NCBI RefSeq assembly: GCF_002761755.1
Contig: NZ_PEOG01000011.1
Location: forward strand, 1-64,000
Length of the DNA stretch: 64,000 nt
From: Roseateles chitinivorans
GTDB lineage: Bacteria > Pseudomonadota > Gammaproteobacteria > Burkholderiales > Burkholderiaceae_C
Direction: 5' to 3'
Both the position numbers and the translations under genes were made by a program. This document shows positions 53,713 through 61,266 of this stretch, piece after piece. How positions within the stretch are numbered: position 1 is the first letter of the stretch; each line of letters begins with the position of its first letter. Below the pieces are notes generated by a model. The model searched no databases, had not been told where the DNA came from, and saw nothing but the letters and a program-made list of their open reading frames with translations.

Positions 53713-54753
53713 TCATGGCTTGTCCGGCCAGATCGACCGCAGCAGTTGCGCCAGGCGCGCGCCGCCCTTGATGACGTTCTGACGGGTCTGTTCCAGGCTG
53801 CGGGCCTCATAACCGGCCGGCGGCGTGCCCATCCAGCGCGGACCGCGCAGGCTCTGCTGGCGGGCGCCGAAGCTCATGCCTTCGAAGGCCTCCTTCGCGC
53901 CCAGCAGCGATTCGCTCGCCCACAGCACCGGCCAGTCGTCCGGGCTGCCGGCGGTCGGCGGCACCGCCTTGGCCTGGGCCGGCATGGCGGCCAGTTGCTC
54001 GGCGCTCAGGCGTCCGGGCAGACCGTCCCAGTAGCTGTGCAGATTGCCGCCCGGCGTGCCGTCCGGACGCGGCATCGTGATCGCATTACCGCCGACCGTG
54101 TGCGTCATCGCATCCTGGCCCTGCCGGTCCGGGTCATAGGGCTTGCCGTCGCCGTCCAGGTAGAGCGAGCCCATGTGCAGAGGCTGATGCATGTCGCCCA
54201 GCGCGTGGACCACCAGGGCCAGCGCCTCGCGCTCATTGAAGTCCATCGGCGGCGTCTGCTGGCCGGTCTTCAGCACCAGGATCGCGGCCTTCAGTGCCGG
54301 CACGATGTCGTGGTCGCTGGTCCCGATCGCGCCCGGCACATAGCGACCGCGCTGGATCGCGACGTTGGCGTAGTGGTACTGCTTGTTGCAGGACTCCTCG
54401 CCCGGCTTGGGTCCGCACTGCTCGAAATTGCGCTTCACGTAGTCGCGCATCCGGGCTTCTTCCTCGGCGTTGTTCTCGAAGACCGCGCATTCGGGAAAGC
54501 GGCCGGTGACGGCGTACTTGAAGTCGTTGCCGGTGTCGATGCCTTTCACGCAGTCGTCCCAGACGGCGATGTCGCGCAGCGAGACCGGTCCGAGGATGCG
54601 CTGGACCTCGGTGTCGGCGCGATGACCCTTGATCAGCTGGGCGGCGATCTCGCCGACGGCGTTGTGGCCGGCGGCGCCGAAGCCGAAGGCGGAGCCGCAG
54701 CAGGCGGCGAGCAGCGACAGCGCGGCGACGCCGCGTGCAAACGTTGTGGTCAT
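53713..54753 (-). CDS. S1/P1 family secreted nuclease
   Basis: 346 residues with a signal peptide ending near residue 24. Zinc-binding residues of S1/P1 nucleases are visible: GFGAAGHNAVGEIA (the N-terminal His), IAVWDDCVKG (Asp), NKQYHYANVAI (His), LALVVHALGDMHQPLHMGSL (H-x3-D-x-H) and GGNLHSYWDG (N-x2-H-x2-W-D). It would degrade single-stranded DNA/RNA outside the cell. Oddity: the conserved first mature Trp (W-G-x-x-G-H), a zinc ligand through its backbone, is replaced by Phe or Gly (FGFGAAGH). It has its own terminator. Confidence 0.9.
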   Translation of the reverse strand: MTTTFARGVAALSLLAACCGSAFGFGAAGHNAVGEIAAQLIKGHRADTEVQRILGPVSLRDIAVWDDCVKGIDTGNDFKYAVTGRFPECAVFENNAEEEARMRDYVKRNFEQCGPKPGEESCNKQYHYANVAIQRGRYVPGAIGTSDHDIVPALKAAILVLKTGQQTPPMDFNEREALALVVHALGDMHQPLHMGSLYLDGDGKPYDPDRQGQDAMTHTVGGNAITMPRPDGTPGGNLHSYWDGLPGRLSAEQLAAMPAQAKAVPPTAGSPDDWPVLWASESLLGAKEAFEGMSFGARQQSLRGPRWMGTPPAGYEARSLEQTRQNVIKGGARLAQLLRSIWPDKP

Positions 54754-55027
54754 GACAGGAACCCGTGTCGGACGATGCGCCGGCGCCTGGCCGGCTGGGG
54801 ATCGCGGATTGTGCATGGCGCTCCGTGACGGGCGGCAACGGAGATTCCCCGGCTTCGGGCGCATCTCGCCAGCGTACGGCTGGCTTTACCTGCGCTTTAC
54901 CCGTGTGCCCGCCGCCAGGCCTGATCGGCGGCTTATGCGCAGGCCGCATGTCCATCGGCAAAGCGCTTCGTTCGGCTGATGAGGCGGGCTGCCTAAGCTG
55001 GTCGTCACCCTTTCAGGAGCCCCTCGC

Positions 55028-55246
55028 ATGACCATCACCGCCATCAACGTCCGCAACCAGTTCCGCGGGACCATCAAGGAGATCGTCGAAGGACCGGTTG
55101 TCTCCGAGGTCGACGTGCAGACCGCCGGCGGACTGATCGTCACCTCGGTGATCACGACCCGCTCGGTCAAGGAACTCCAGTTGACGGTCGGCAAGGAAGT
55201 CGTCGCACTGGTGAAGTCCACCGAGGTGTCGATCGCGACCCTCTGA
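55028..55246 (+). CDS. Molbindin-like TOBE-domain protein
   Basis: 72 residues, a single TOBE/Mop domain: AINVRNQFRGTIKEIVEGPV, VSEVDVQTAGGLIVTSVITT, LTVGKEVVALVKSTEVSI. Such proteins oligomerise and bind molybdate in the cytosol. AGGAGCCCCTCGC precedes the ATG. No mod transporter is adjacent. Confidence 0.92.
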   Translation: MTITAINVRNQFRGTIKEIVEGPVVSEVDVQTAGGLIVTSVITTRSVKELQLTVGKEVVALVKSTEVSIATL

Positions 55247-55286
55247 TCTCCGCGCGCTCCAACGCCCGCCCCCGCAGGAGACCGCC

Positions 55287-55907
55287 ATGGCGCTCTACCC
55301 TCACCGCTCCGCGCAGCACCTCGGCAGCGCCGAGCCGCGGCTGCTGATCATCCCCGGCCTGCACGACAGCGGACCGGCGCACTGGCAAAGCTGGCTGGAG
55401 CAGCAGTACCGCGACGCGCACCGGGTGCGCCAGCGAGACTTCAGCCAACCTGACCTGGAGCGCTGGTCCGATCGCATCCATGCGCGGATCGACAGCGCCG
55501 GCCCTGGCGAGTGGATCGCCGTGGCGCACAGCTTCGGCTGCCTGGCGCTGGCGCATCACCTGCAGCGCCATCCGGATTCGCCGGTGCGCGAGGCCCTGCT
55601 GGTCGCTCCCGCCGAGCCTGACAAGTTCGGTCTGGCGGAGAGCCTGCCGCACCAGCGGCTCGGCCGGCCGACGGCGCTGATCGCGAGCCAGAACGACCCA
55701 TGGATGAGCGCCTCCAGCGCGCTGCGCTGGGCGACACGCTGGGGCAGCAGCTACAGCAACATCGGCCTGGTCGGCCACATCAACAGCGAATCGGGCTTCG
55801 GCCCCTTCCCCCTGGCCAAGCGCTGGGTGGAGGCCGCTCGTGCCCGCGCCGCACGCGAGCGCCGACCAGCCCGCGCCAGCATCCTGGAGTGGTCGTTTTC
55901 GGTCTGA
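55287..55907 (+). CDS. RBBP9/YdeN-type small serine hydrolase, copy 2
   Basis: 206 residues. LLIIPGLHDSGPAHWQSWLE, nucleophile VAHSFGCLALAHHL, Asp in LIASQNDPWMS and His in LVGHINSESGFGPFPLAKRW; the same plan as the gene at 36720-37310, with which it is a clear paralogue. 40 bp after the molbindin gene. AGGAGACCGCC precedes the ATG. Confidence 0.9.
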   Translation: MALYPHRSAQHLGSAEPRLLIIPGLHDSGPAHWQSWLEQQYRDAHRVRQRDFSQPDLERWSDRIHARIDSAGPGEWIAVAHSFGCLALAHHLQRHPDSPVREALLVAPAEPDKFGLAESLPHQRLGRPTALIASQNDPWMSASSALRWATRWGSSYSNIGLVGHINSESGFGPFPLAKRWVEAARARAARERRPARASILEWSFSV

Positions 55908-56026
55908 AGCGGTGTTCGGCTTCAAGGTCCTTTTGAAATAGGTTCAATCGTTCGCTCGTTCATTGAAGGCCGGCTCGGCGGAACACTGCGTCCCGTCTCC
56001 ACCGATCACCTGAACGAGAGGACCCC

Positions 56027-57148
56027 ATGAACCGTCGCCATCTGAAGCCTTCCGCACGCCGCCATCCGATCCGCGGTGCCGCCGCCCTGGCAAGCGTCCT
56101 GACCCTCGGCCTAGCCGCCTTGCTCGCCTCGCCCGCAGGGGCCGCGACGCCCGGCGAATTGGAAGTCGTCGCCGAACTGCCGGTCCGTCCCGGCAACGTG
56201 GCGCCGGGCCCCGGCGGCCGGCTCTTCGCGACAGTGCACCCGCTGGACGCGCCTTCCCAGGCGCAGGTGATCGAGATCACCGGCCGGGACAGCTTCCGGC
56301 CCTGGCCCACCCCCGAGCTCCAGCGCGGTACCGCCAAGGCCAGCGGCGATCGCATCGATACGCCGCTCGGCATCATTGCCGATGGCCGTGGCCGCATCTG
56401 GACCGTCGACATGGGCTTGAACCTCGGCAAGACACGGCTCTGGGCCTTCGATGCCGACTCCGGCCAGCAGGTCCATCGCATCGAACTGCCGCCGGAGATC
56501 GCGCCCAAGGGGAGCTTCGTGCAGGACCTGGTGGTCGACGACCGCGGCGGCTGGGTCTACCTGGCCGACATCGCGAATCCCGGTCTGATCGCCGTCGAGA
56601 TCGCGACCGGACGTGCCCGCCGCTTCGGCGCTCACGCGTCGCTGCAGGCGGAGCCGCAGGCGCGCATGGTCATCGCTGGCAAGGCGATCCAGTTCCAGGG
56701 GCAGCCGGCGAATGTCGCGGTGAATCCCATCACGCTGTCCGCCGATCACGAGACGCTGTTCTTCGGCGCGATGAACGGCCACAGCTGGTATGCGGTGCCG
56801 ACGCGGCTGCTTCGGCCCGGTGTGTCCGATGCGGACACGGCTTCGGCGATCCGCCGTGTCGGTCCGAAACCGGTTTCCGACGGCGCTGCCACCGATGCGC
56901 GGGGACGCCACTTCTTCACCAACGTGAACGAGGGCGGCATCGATCGGCTGGGTCCGGACGGACGCCTCGTGCCGCTGGTGCGCGACCCGCGGCTGGACTG
57001 GCCCGACAGCGTGCACCTGAGCGATTCGCCCTGGCTCTACATCTCGGTGAACCAGCTGTACAAGACGCCGGCTTTCACCGGCGGTCGTGATGAAGGCAAG
57101 CCGCCCTATCGGATCCTGCGCGTCTGGTCCGGAGACGCCGCGCGCTGA
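56027..57148 (+). CDS. Secreted major royal jelly protein/yellow-like protein
   Basis: 373 residues with a signal peptide to about residue 39 (LLASPAGAATPG). The MRJP beta-propeller motifs are present: ELPVRPGNVAPGPGGRLFAT, DTPLGIIADGRGRIWTVDMG, FVQDLVVDDRGGWVYLADIA, ALSADH-like TLSADHETLFFGAMNGHSWY, and DGRLVPLVRDPRLDWPDSVH. Bacterial members have no firm function; some are thought to be lactonase-like. An inverted repeat TTGAA-N5-TTCAA lies at 55933-55947, about 80 bp upstream. Confidence 0.87.
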   Translation: MNRRHLKPSARRHPIRGAAALASVLTLGLAALLASPAGAATPGELEVVAELPVRPGNVAPGPGGRLFATVHPLDAPSQAQVIEITGRDSFRPWPTPELQRGTAKASGDRIDTPLGIIADGRGRIWTVDMGLNLGKTRLWAFDADSGQQVHRIELPPEIAPKGSFVQDLVVDDRGGWVYLADIANPGLIAVEIATGRARRFGAHASLQAEPQARMVIAGKAIQFQGQPANVAVNPITLSADHETLFFGAMNGHSWYAVPTRLLRPGVSDADTASAIRRVGPKPVSDGAATDARGRHFFTNVNEGGIDRLGPDGRLVPLVRDPRLDWPDSVHLSDSPWLYISVNQLYKTPAFTGGRDEGKPPYRILRVWSGDAAR

Positions 57149-57246
57149 GCCTGCGGGGAATCCCTGTCAGGGGTGAGGGTCTCGCGCCGGACACGATCCA
57201 GGGCTATGGTCCGTCTCCCAGTCGCGCACCACGCCAGGAGACACCG

Positions 57247-57693
57247 ATGCCCTTCACCCTCCGTCTGCACCGCGTCCTGAAGGCGCCGCCGGAACGCGTC
57301 TACCGCGCGTTCACCGACCCGGCGGCCATGTGCAAGTGGCTGCCGCCGCACGGCTTCACCGGCACCATGCATCACATGGAGCCGAAGGTCGGCGGCAGCT
57401 GGCGCATGTCCTTCACCAACCTCTCGGCGGGCGCCACCCATACCTTCGGTGGCGACTACCTCGAACTGCAGCCCGGGCAGCGACTGCGCTACACCAGCAA
57501 ATTCGACGATCCCAACCTGCGGGGCCTGATGACCACCACCGTCGAGCTGACGCCGGTCTTCTGTGGCACCGAGATGCAGATCACCCAGGAAGGCATCCCG
57601 GATGTGATCCCGTCGCAAGCCTGTCATCTGGGGTGGCAGGAATCGCTGGCACTGCTGACCCAACTGGTCGAGCCGGATATTCCGAACGGCTGA
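57247..57693 (+). CDS. SRPBCC (AHSA1/START-like) domain protein
   Basis: 148 residues. The fold markers are VLKAPPERVYRAFTDPAAMC, KWLPPHGFTGTMHHMEPKVG, GGSWRMSF-like stretch, GGDYLELQPGQRLRYTSKF and the C-terminal helix HLGWQESLALLTQLVEP. These proteins bind hydrophobic ligands in a deep cavity; the specific ligand is unknown. CAGGAGACACCG precedes the ATG. Confidence 0.9.
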   Translation: MPFTLRLHRVLKAPPERVYRAFTDPAAMCKWLPPHGFTGTMHHMEPKVGGSWRMSFTNLSAGATHTFGGDYLELQPGQRLRYTSKFDDPNLRGLMTTTVELTPVFCGTEMQITQEGIPDVIPSQACHLGWQESLALLTQLVEPDIPNG

Positions 57694-58161
57694 ATGCGCC
57701 GAGCGGATCGGCGGTGGGCGCTGGCAGCGGATGTCAGGGTCTGCGAATTTTTTCGGCGGGATTGGCGCGTGGAAGCGATGTCCCTTTTGAGGGCCTGACG
57801 CGCTGTTTTCCGATCCCCTGATTTTTTGAGCGCCTCCGACCTCCGGCGCCGCGTTTTCCATGTCAGGGCTTGTCAGGCTCTCCGCATTTTTTTCGGCTCG
57901 GTCGAGTGCCTCCCGACTTCGTTTCGCCAAGCGCGGGCTCTCCACAGGGCATGGGGGATCCCTCCTGGACCCCCAAGCCCTGTTCCGGCCCCAGACATGC
58001 TCGTGGTCGTCGAAGTTGGGGTCGAGTCGTGGATTGGGGGGTGTCACGGATCGAGCGAATCCCGGATCACAGCGATGACGGATTCTTCGAACCCAGGAAG
58101 TAAGGAAACAAGGAAGGTCGACGCCTTGTGAGGGTCGGCCCCATTCCCTAGCATCGCGTCC
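57694..58161. repeat. Gene-free stretch with a diverged T-rich repeat
   Basis: A 468-bp gap. Repeat copy 1 at 57732-57757 (TGTCAGGGTCTGCGAA then six T then CGGC) and copy 2 at 57871-57897 (TGTCAGGCTCTCCGCA then seven T then CGGC) agree at about 21 of 26 positions. Extra fragments occur: TGTCAGG also at 57861-57867 and CCTGATTTTTTGAG near 57820. Open frames here are short, overlapping and unlike neighbours in codon use, so I call no gene. Confidence 0.65.
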
Positions 58162-60393
58162 ATGCGTCTTTTCCGCCTCGTCTTTCCGCCGACTTTCGCG
58201 GCCATCCTCCTCGCGGCCCTCACGGCCGCGTCGCTCGCCGCGACGCCGTCTGATCGCGCCGCCACCGATGAGGTCCAGGTCCGGCTGATCAGTGCCAGCA
58301 GCCAGGTCGCGCCGGGTCAGACGATGCTCGTGGCGCTCGAGCAGAAGATCGCCCCCCATTGGCACACCTATTGGAAGAACCCCGGCGACTCGGGCCAGCC
58401 GACCAGCATCGAATGGAAGCTGCCCCCGGGCGCTGCCGGCAGCGACATCCTCTGGCCTGCTCCCAAGCGCTTCGATGTCGGCCCGATCACCAACTATGGG
58501 TACGAAGACCGGGTGCTCCTGCTGACCGAGATCCGGCTCCCGCAAAGCCTGACCCCCGGCACCACCACGACCGTCGGCGCCGATGCCACCTGGCTGGTCT
58601 GTCGCGAGGAATGCATCCCGCAACAAGCCGCACTGTCGCTCTCCCTGCCGGTCGGGGCCGCTCCCAAGCCGTCGACTGAGAACGGCGCGCTGGCTGCCGC
58701 GCGCGCCGCGTTGCCAGGTCCGGCGCCCTTCGCTGCCGCCGCGCGGCTCGAAGGCCGGGACCTGATCGTGAGCTGGCCGTCCGCGGGCAAGTCCGGCAGC
58801 GCGCCGGCCAAGGAGCTTCGACAGGCGCTGTTCCTGCCCGAGGCCTGGGGGCGTATCCAACATGCGGCGAAGCCACAGCTGGATCGCGACGGCCAGCAAT
58901 GGCGGCTGCGCATGCCGGTCGGTGACGAGCCGGCCCCGCCCGGAAAGCCGCTGGATGGTCTGTTGCTGATCGATGACCAAGCCTGGGCGGTGAGCCTGCC
59001 CGTCACCGGCAGCGTGAACCTGGGGGGCGGCACTTCGTCGGCGAATACGACGAATGCTGCGGACACGAAGAATGCTTCGCCACCACCGGCCACGGCCACG
59101 GCCGCGAATCGAGGCGTTGGTGGCGATGTTGCCGAGGCCGACCGTCTCGGCCTCTGGGCCGCGATAGGCCTGGCGCTGGTCGGCGGCCTGATCCTCAACC
59201 TGATGCCCTGCGTATTCCCGGTGCTGGCCATCAAGGCGCTGGGCTTCCTGCACGGCAGCGCATCGACGCATCGCCGTCAGGGGCTCGCCTATGCCGCCGG
59301 CGTGCTGGCCGCTTTCGCTGCGCTCGGCGCGGTGCTGCTGGCCCTGCGAGGCGCCGGCTCAGGCGTGGGTTGGGGGTTCCAGTTCCAGTCACCGCTGTTC
59401 GTGCTGCTGCTCGCCTGGTTGATGTTCGTGCTCGGTCTGTCGCTGGCCGGGTTGCTGTCGGTCGGCGCCGGTTTCGCTGGCATCGGACAAGGCCTGACCG
59501 AGAAGCCGGGTCTGACCGGCAGCTTCTTCACCGGCGTGCTGGCGACCGTCGTCGCGACGCCTTGCACCGCGCCCTTCATGGGCGCGGCGATGGCGTATGC
59601 GCTGGCGCAGCCGGCCGTGGAACTGATGGCCGTTTTCCTGGCGCTGGGTCTGGGGCTCGCACTGCCCTATCTGGCGCTGGCATGGTGGCCGGCGCTGCAG
59701 CGTCGCATGCCTCGGCCGGGACCATGGATGGACGTGCTCAAGCAGGCGCTCGCCTTTCCGATGTTCGCGGCGGCGATCTGGCTGGTGTGGGTGATCGCGC
59801 AGCAGGCCGGACCGATGGGGGTGCTGGTGGCGCTGGCCGGCATGGGCCTGCTGGCCCTGGCTGCATGGATCCGCACGGTGAGCCGGCACGCGACGCCGCG
59901 CTGGCAGCGGACCGGCGCGGGCGCTGCCCTGGCCGCGGTCGTCGCGGCGGCGGCGCTCGTGCCGACACTCGGCAACGTGGCGGTTGAGGACGTCGCGGCC
60001 AGAGGCGGCGGTTCGGGCAGCACGAGCGGACCATCGGCGGGCGCCGATCATGAGCCCTACTCGCCGGAACGGCTGGCCCAGCTGCGCGCGCAGGGCAGGC
60101 CGGTGTTCGTGAACCTGACGGCGTCGTGGTGCATCACCTGCCTGGTCAATGAGCGGGTGGCCCTGTCCACCGACGAGGTGCGCAATGCCTTCGTCCGGGA
60201 AGGTGTGACCTACCTGAAGGGCGACTGGACGCGCCAGGATCCCCGCATCACCGAGCTGCTGAAGCAGCACGAGCGCAGCGGCGTGCCGCTCTATCTGTTC
60301 TATCCGGCCGGCACCGGCAGCGACGCCCAGGTGCTGCCGCAACTGCTCACTCCGGGCATCGTCACCGCCGCGCTGCGCGGCGGCGCCGCCTGA
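58162..60393 (+). CDS. DsbD/ScsB-type transmembrane thiol-disulfide reductase
   Basis: 743 residues. Signal peptide to about 27; N-terminal DsbD-alpha/DsbC-like domain (35-290) with QKIAPHWHTYWKNPGDSGQP and Cys pair C147/C151 (WLVCREECIP). The eight-helix core has Cys in NLMPCVFPVLAIKALGF (about 351) and ATPCTAPFMGAAMAYALAQP (about 469). C-terminal thioredoxin domain with NLTASWCITCLVNERVALS (about 651-669, C-x-x-C). It passes electrons from cytosolic thioredoxin to the periplasm. The N-domain shape and C-x3-C favour ScsB over E. coli DsbD. It is followed by a periplasmic redoxin, a likely partner. Confidence 0.92.
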   Translation: MRLFRLVFPPTFAAILLAALTAASLAATPSDRAATDEVQVRLISASSQVAPGQTMLVALEQKIAPHWHTYWKNPGDSGQPTSIEWKLPPGAAGSDILWPAPKRFDVGPITNYGYEDRVLLLTEIRLPQSLTPGTTTTVGADATWLVCREECIPQQAALSLSLPVGAAPKPSTENGALAAARAALPGPAPFAAAARLEGRDLIVSWPSAGKSGSAPAKELRQALFLPEAWGRIQHAAKPQLDRDGQQWRLRMPVGDEPAPPGKPLDGLLLIDDQAWAVSLPVTGSVNLGGGTSSANTTNAADTKNASPPPATATAANRGVGGDVAEADRLGLWAAIGLALVGGLILNLMPCVFPVLAIKALGFLHGSASTHRRQGLAYAAGVLAAFAALGAVLLALRGAGSGVGWGFQFQSPLFVLLLAWLMFVLGLSLAGLLSVGAGFAGIGQGLTEKPGLTGSFFTGVLATVVATPCTAPFMGAAMAYALAQPAVELMAVFLALGLGLALPYLALAWWPALQRRMPRPGPWMDVLKQALAFPMFAAAIWLVWVIAQQAGPMGVLVALAGMGLLALAAWIRTVSRHATPRWQRTGAGAALAAVVAAAALVPTLGNVAVEDVAARGGGSGSTSGPSAGADHEPYSPERLAQLRAQGRPVFVNLTASWCITCLVNERVALSTDEVRNAFVREGVTYLKGDWTRQDPRITELLKQHERSGVPLYLFYPAGTGSDAQVLPQLLTPGIVTAALRGGAA

Positions 60394-60467
60394 GAGCGCT
60401 TCCCGGACGATCCTCAGGCTCGCTCCGACCGCCCCCTGCTTCGATTTCATCCCTGGAGACCTGCAAC

Positions 60468-61130
60468 ATGACCTTCCCGATGACCTCCAAGAGCTCCTTC
60501 CTGCGTGGCGTGCTGTCGCGCCGCACCGTGCTGGCCGGCGCCGCGACGACGGTCCTGCTGGCGTCCGGCGGCCCGGCCCGGGCCCAGGCACAGCTCGACC
60601 AGCCCGCACCCGCCTTCACCGCGACGACGGCCGAAGGCAAGACCGTCTCGCTCGACAGCTACAAGGGCAAGACCGTCGTGCTGGAGTGGACCAACCACGA
60701 TTGCCCCTTCGTGAAGAAGCACTACGGCAGCGGCAACATCCCCACGCTGCAGAAGGAGGCGACGGCGCAGGGCGTGGTGTGGCTGCAGGTGATTTCGTCG
60801 GCACCGGGCCAGCAGGGCCATGTCGACGGTCCGACGGCGATCAAGCTGAACAAGGACCGCGGCGCCGCGCCGACGCAGGTGCTGCTGGACCCGAGCGGCC
60901 AGATCGGCAAGAGCTACGGCGCGCAGACCTCGCCCCATCTGTTCATCGTCAATCCACAGGGTGTGCTGGTCTACAAGGGCGGCATCGACAGCATCGCAAC
61001 CGCCAAGGCCGACGACATCCCCAAGGCGGATCCCTACGTCAAGACCGCACTGGGCGAGTTGGCCGCCGGCAAGAAGATCACCCACGCCAGCACCAAGCCC
61101 TACGGCTGCTCGATCAAGTACGGCAGCTGA
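60468..61130 (+). CDS. Exported redoxin (thioredoxin/AhpC-TSA-like), probable DsbD partner
   Basis: 220 residues, with a twin-arginine-like signal (LSRRTVLAGAATTVLLASGG). Mature part: LDQPAPAFTATTAEGKTVSL, VVLEWTNHDCPFVKKHYGSG and SPHLFIVNPQGVLVYKGGID. The active site has a single Cys (CPFVKKHY); no resolving Cys is in the usual place, the only other being in the C-terminal PYGCSIKY. It starts 75 bp after the DsbD/ScsB gene in the same direction, so it may be reduced by it. ATG at 60480 is an alternative start. Confidence 0.88.
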   Translation: MTFPMTSKSSFLRGVLSRRTVLAGAATTVLLASGGPARAQAQLDQPAPAFTATTAEGKTVSLDSYKGKTVVLEWTNHDCPFVKKHYGSGNIPTLQKEATAQGVVWLQVISSAPGQQGHVDGPTAIKLNKDRGAAPTQVLLDPSGQIGKSYGAQTSPHLFIVNPQGVLVYKGGIDSIATAKADDIPKADPYVKTALGELAAGKKITHASTKPYGCSIKYGS

Positions 61131-61266
61131 CGCCGCGGCGCGCGCCGCGCGCCGATCTGTCGCTTTCTTCCGCTTCCGGCCGCATTCGTCGCGGTTCTGA
61201 CGGCCCGGTGACGCCGTGCCGCCCCGGTCTCCCGTTACAGTGCGTCGACAACCGAGAGCGGACGGG

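Noticed and set aside
24461..57175. CCCTGTCAGGGG found near the luxR gene (24461) and after the MRJP gene (57163)
   Set aside because: A short GC-rich palindrome shared twice over 64 kb could be chance, and the contexts are unrelated. Noted only as a possible regulator site.
57826..58131. Small open frames in the gap between the SRPBCC gene and the DsbD/ScsB gene
   Set aside because: Three overlapping frames of 70-100 codons, none with a ribosome binding site, matching codon usage or recognisable domain; the region is repeat-containing.
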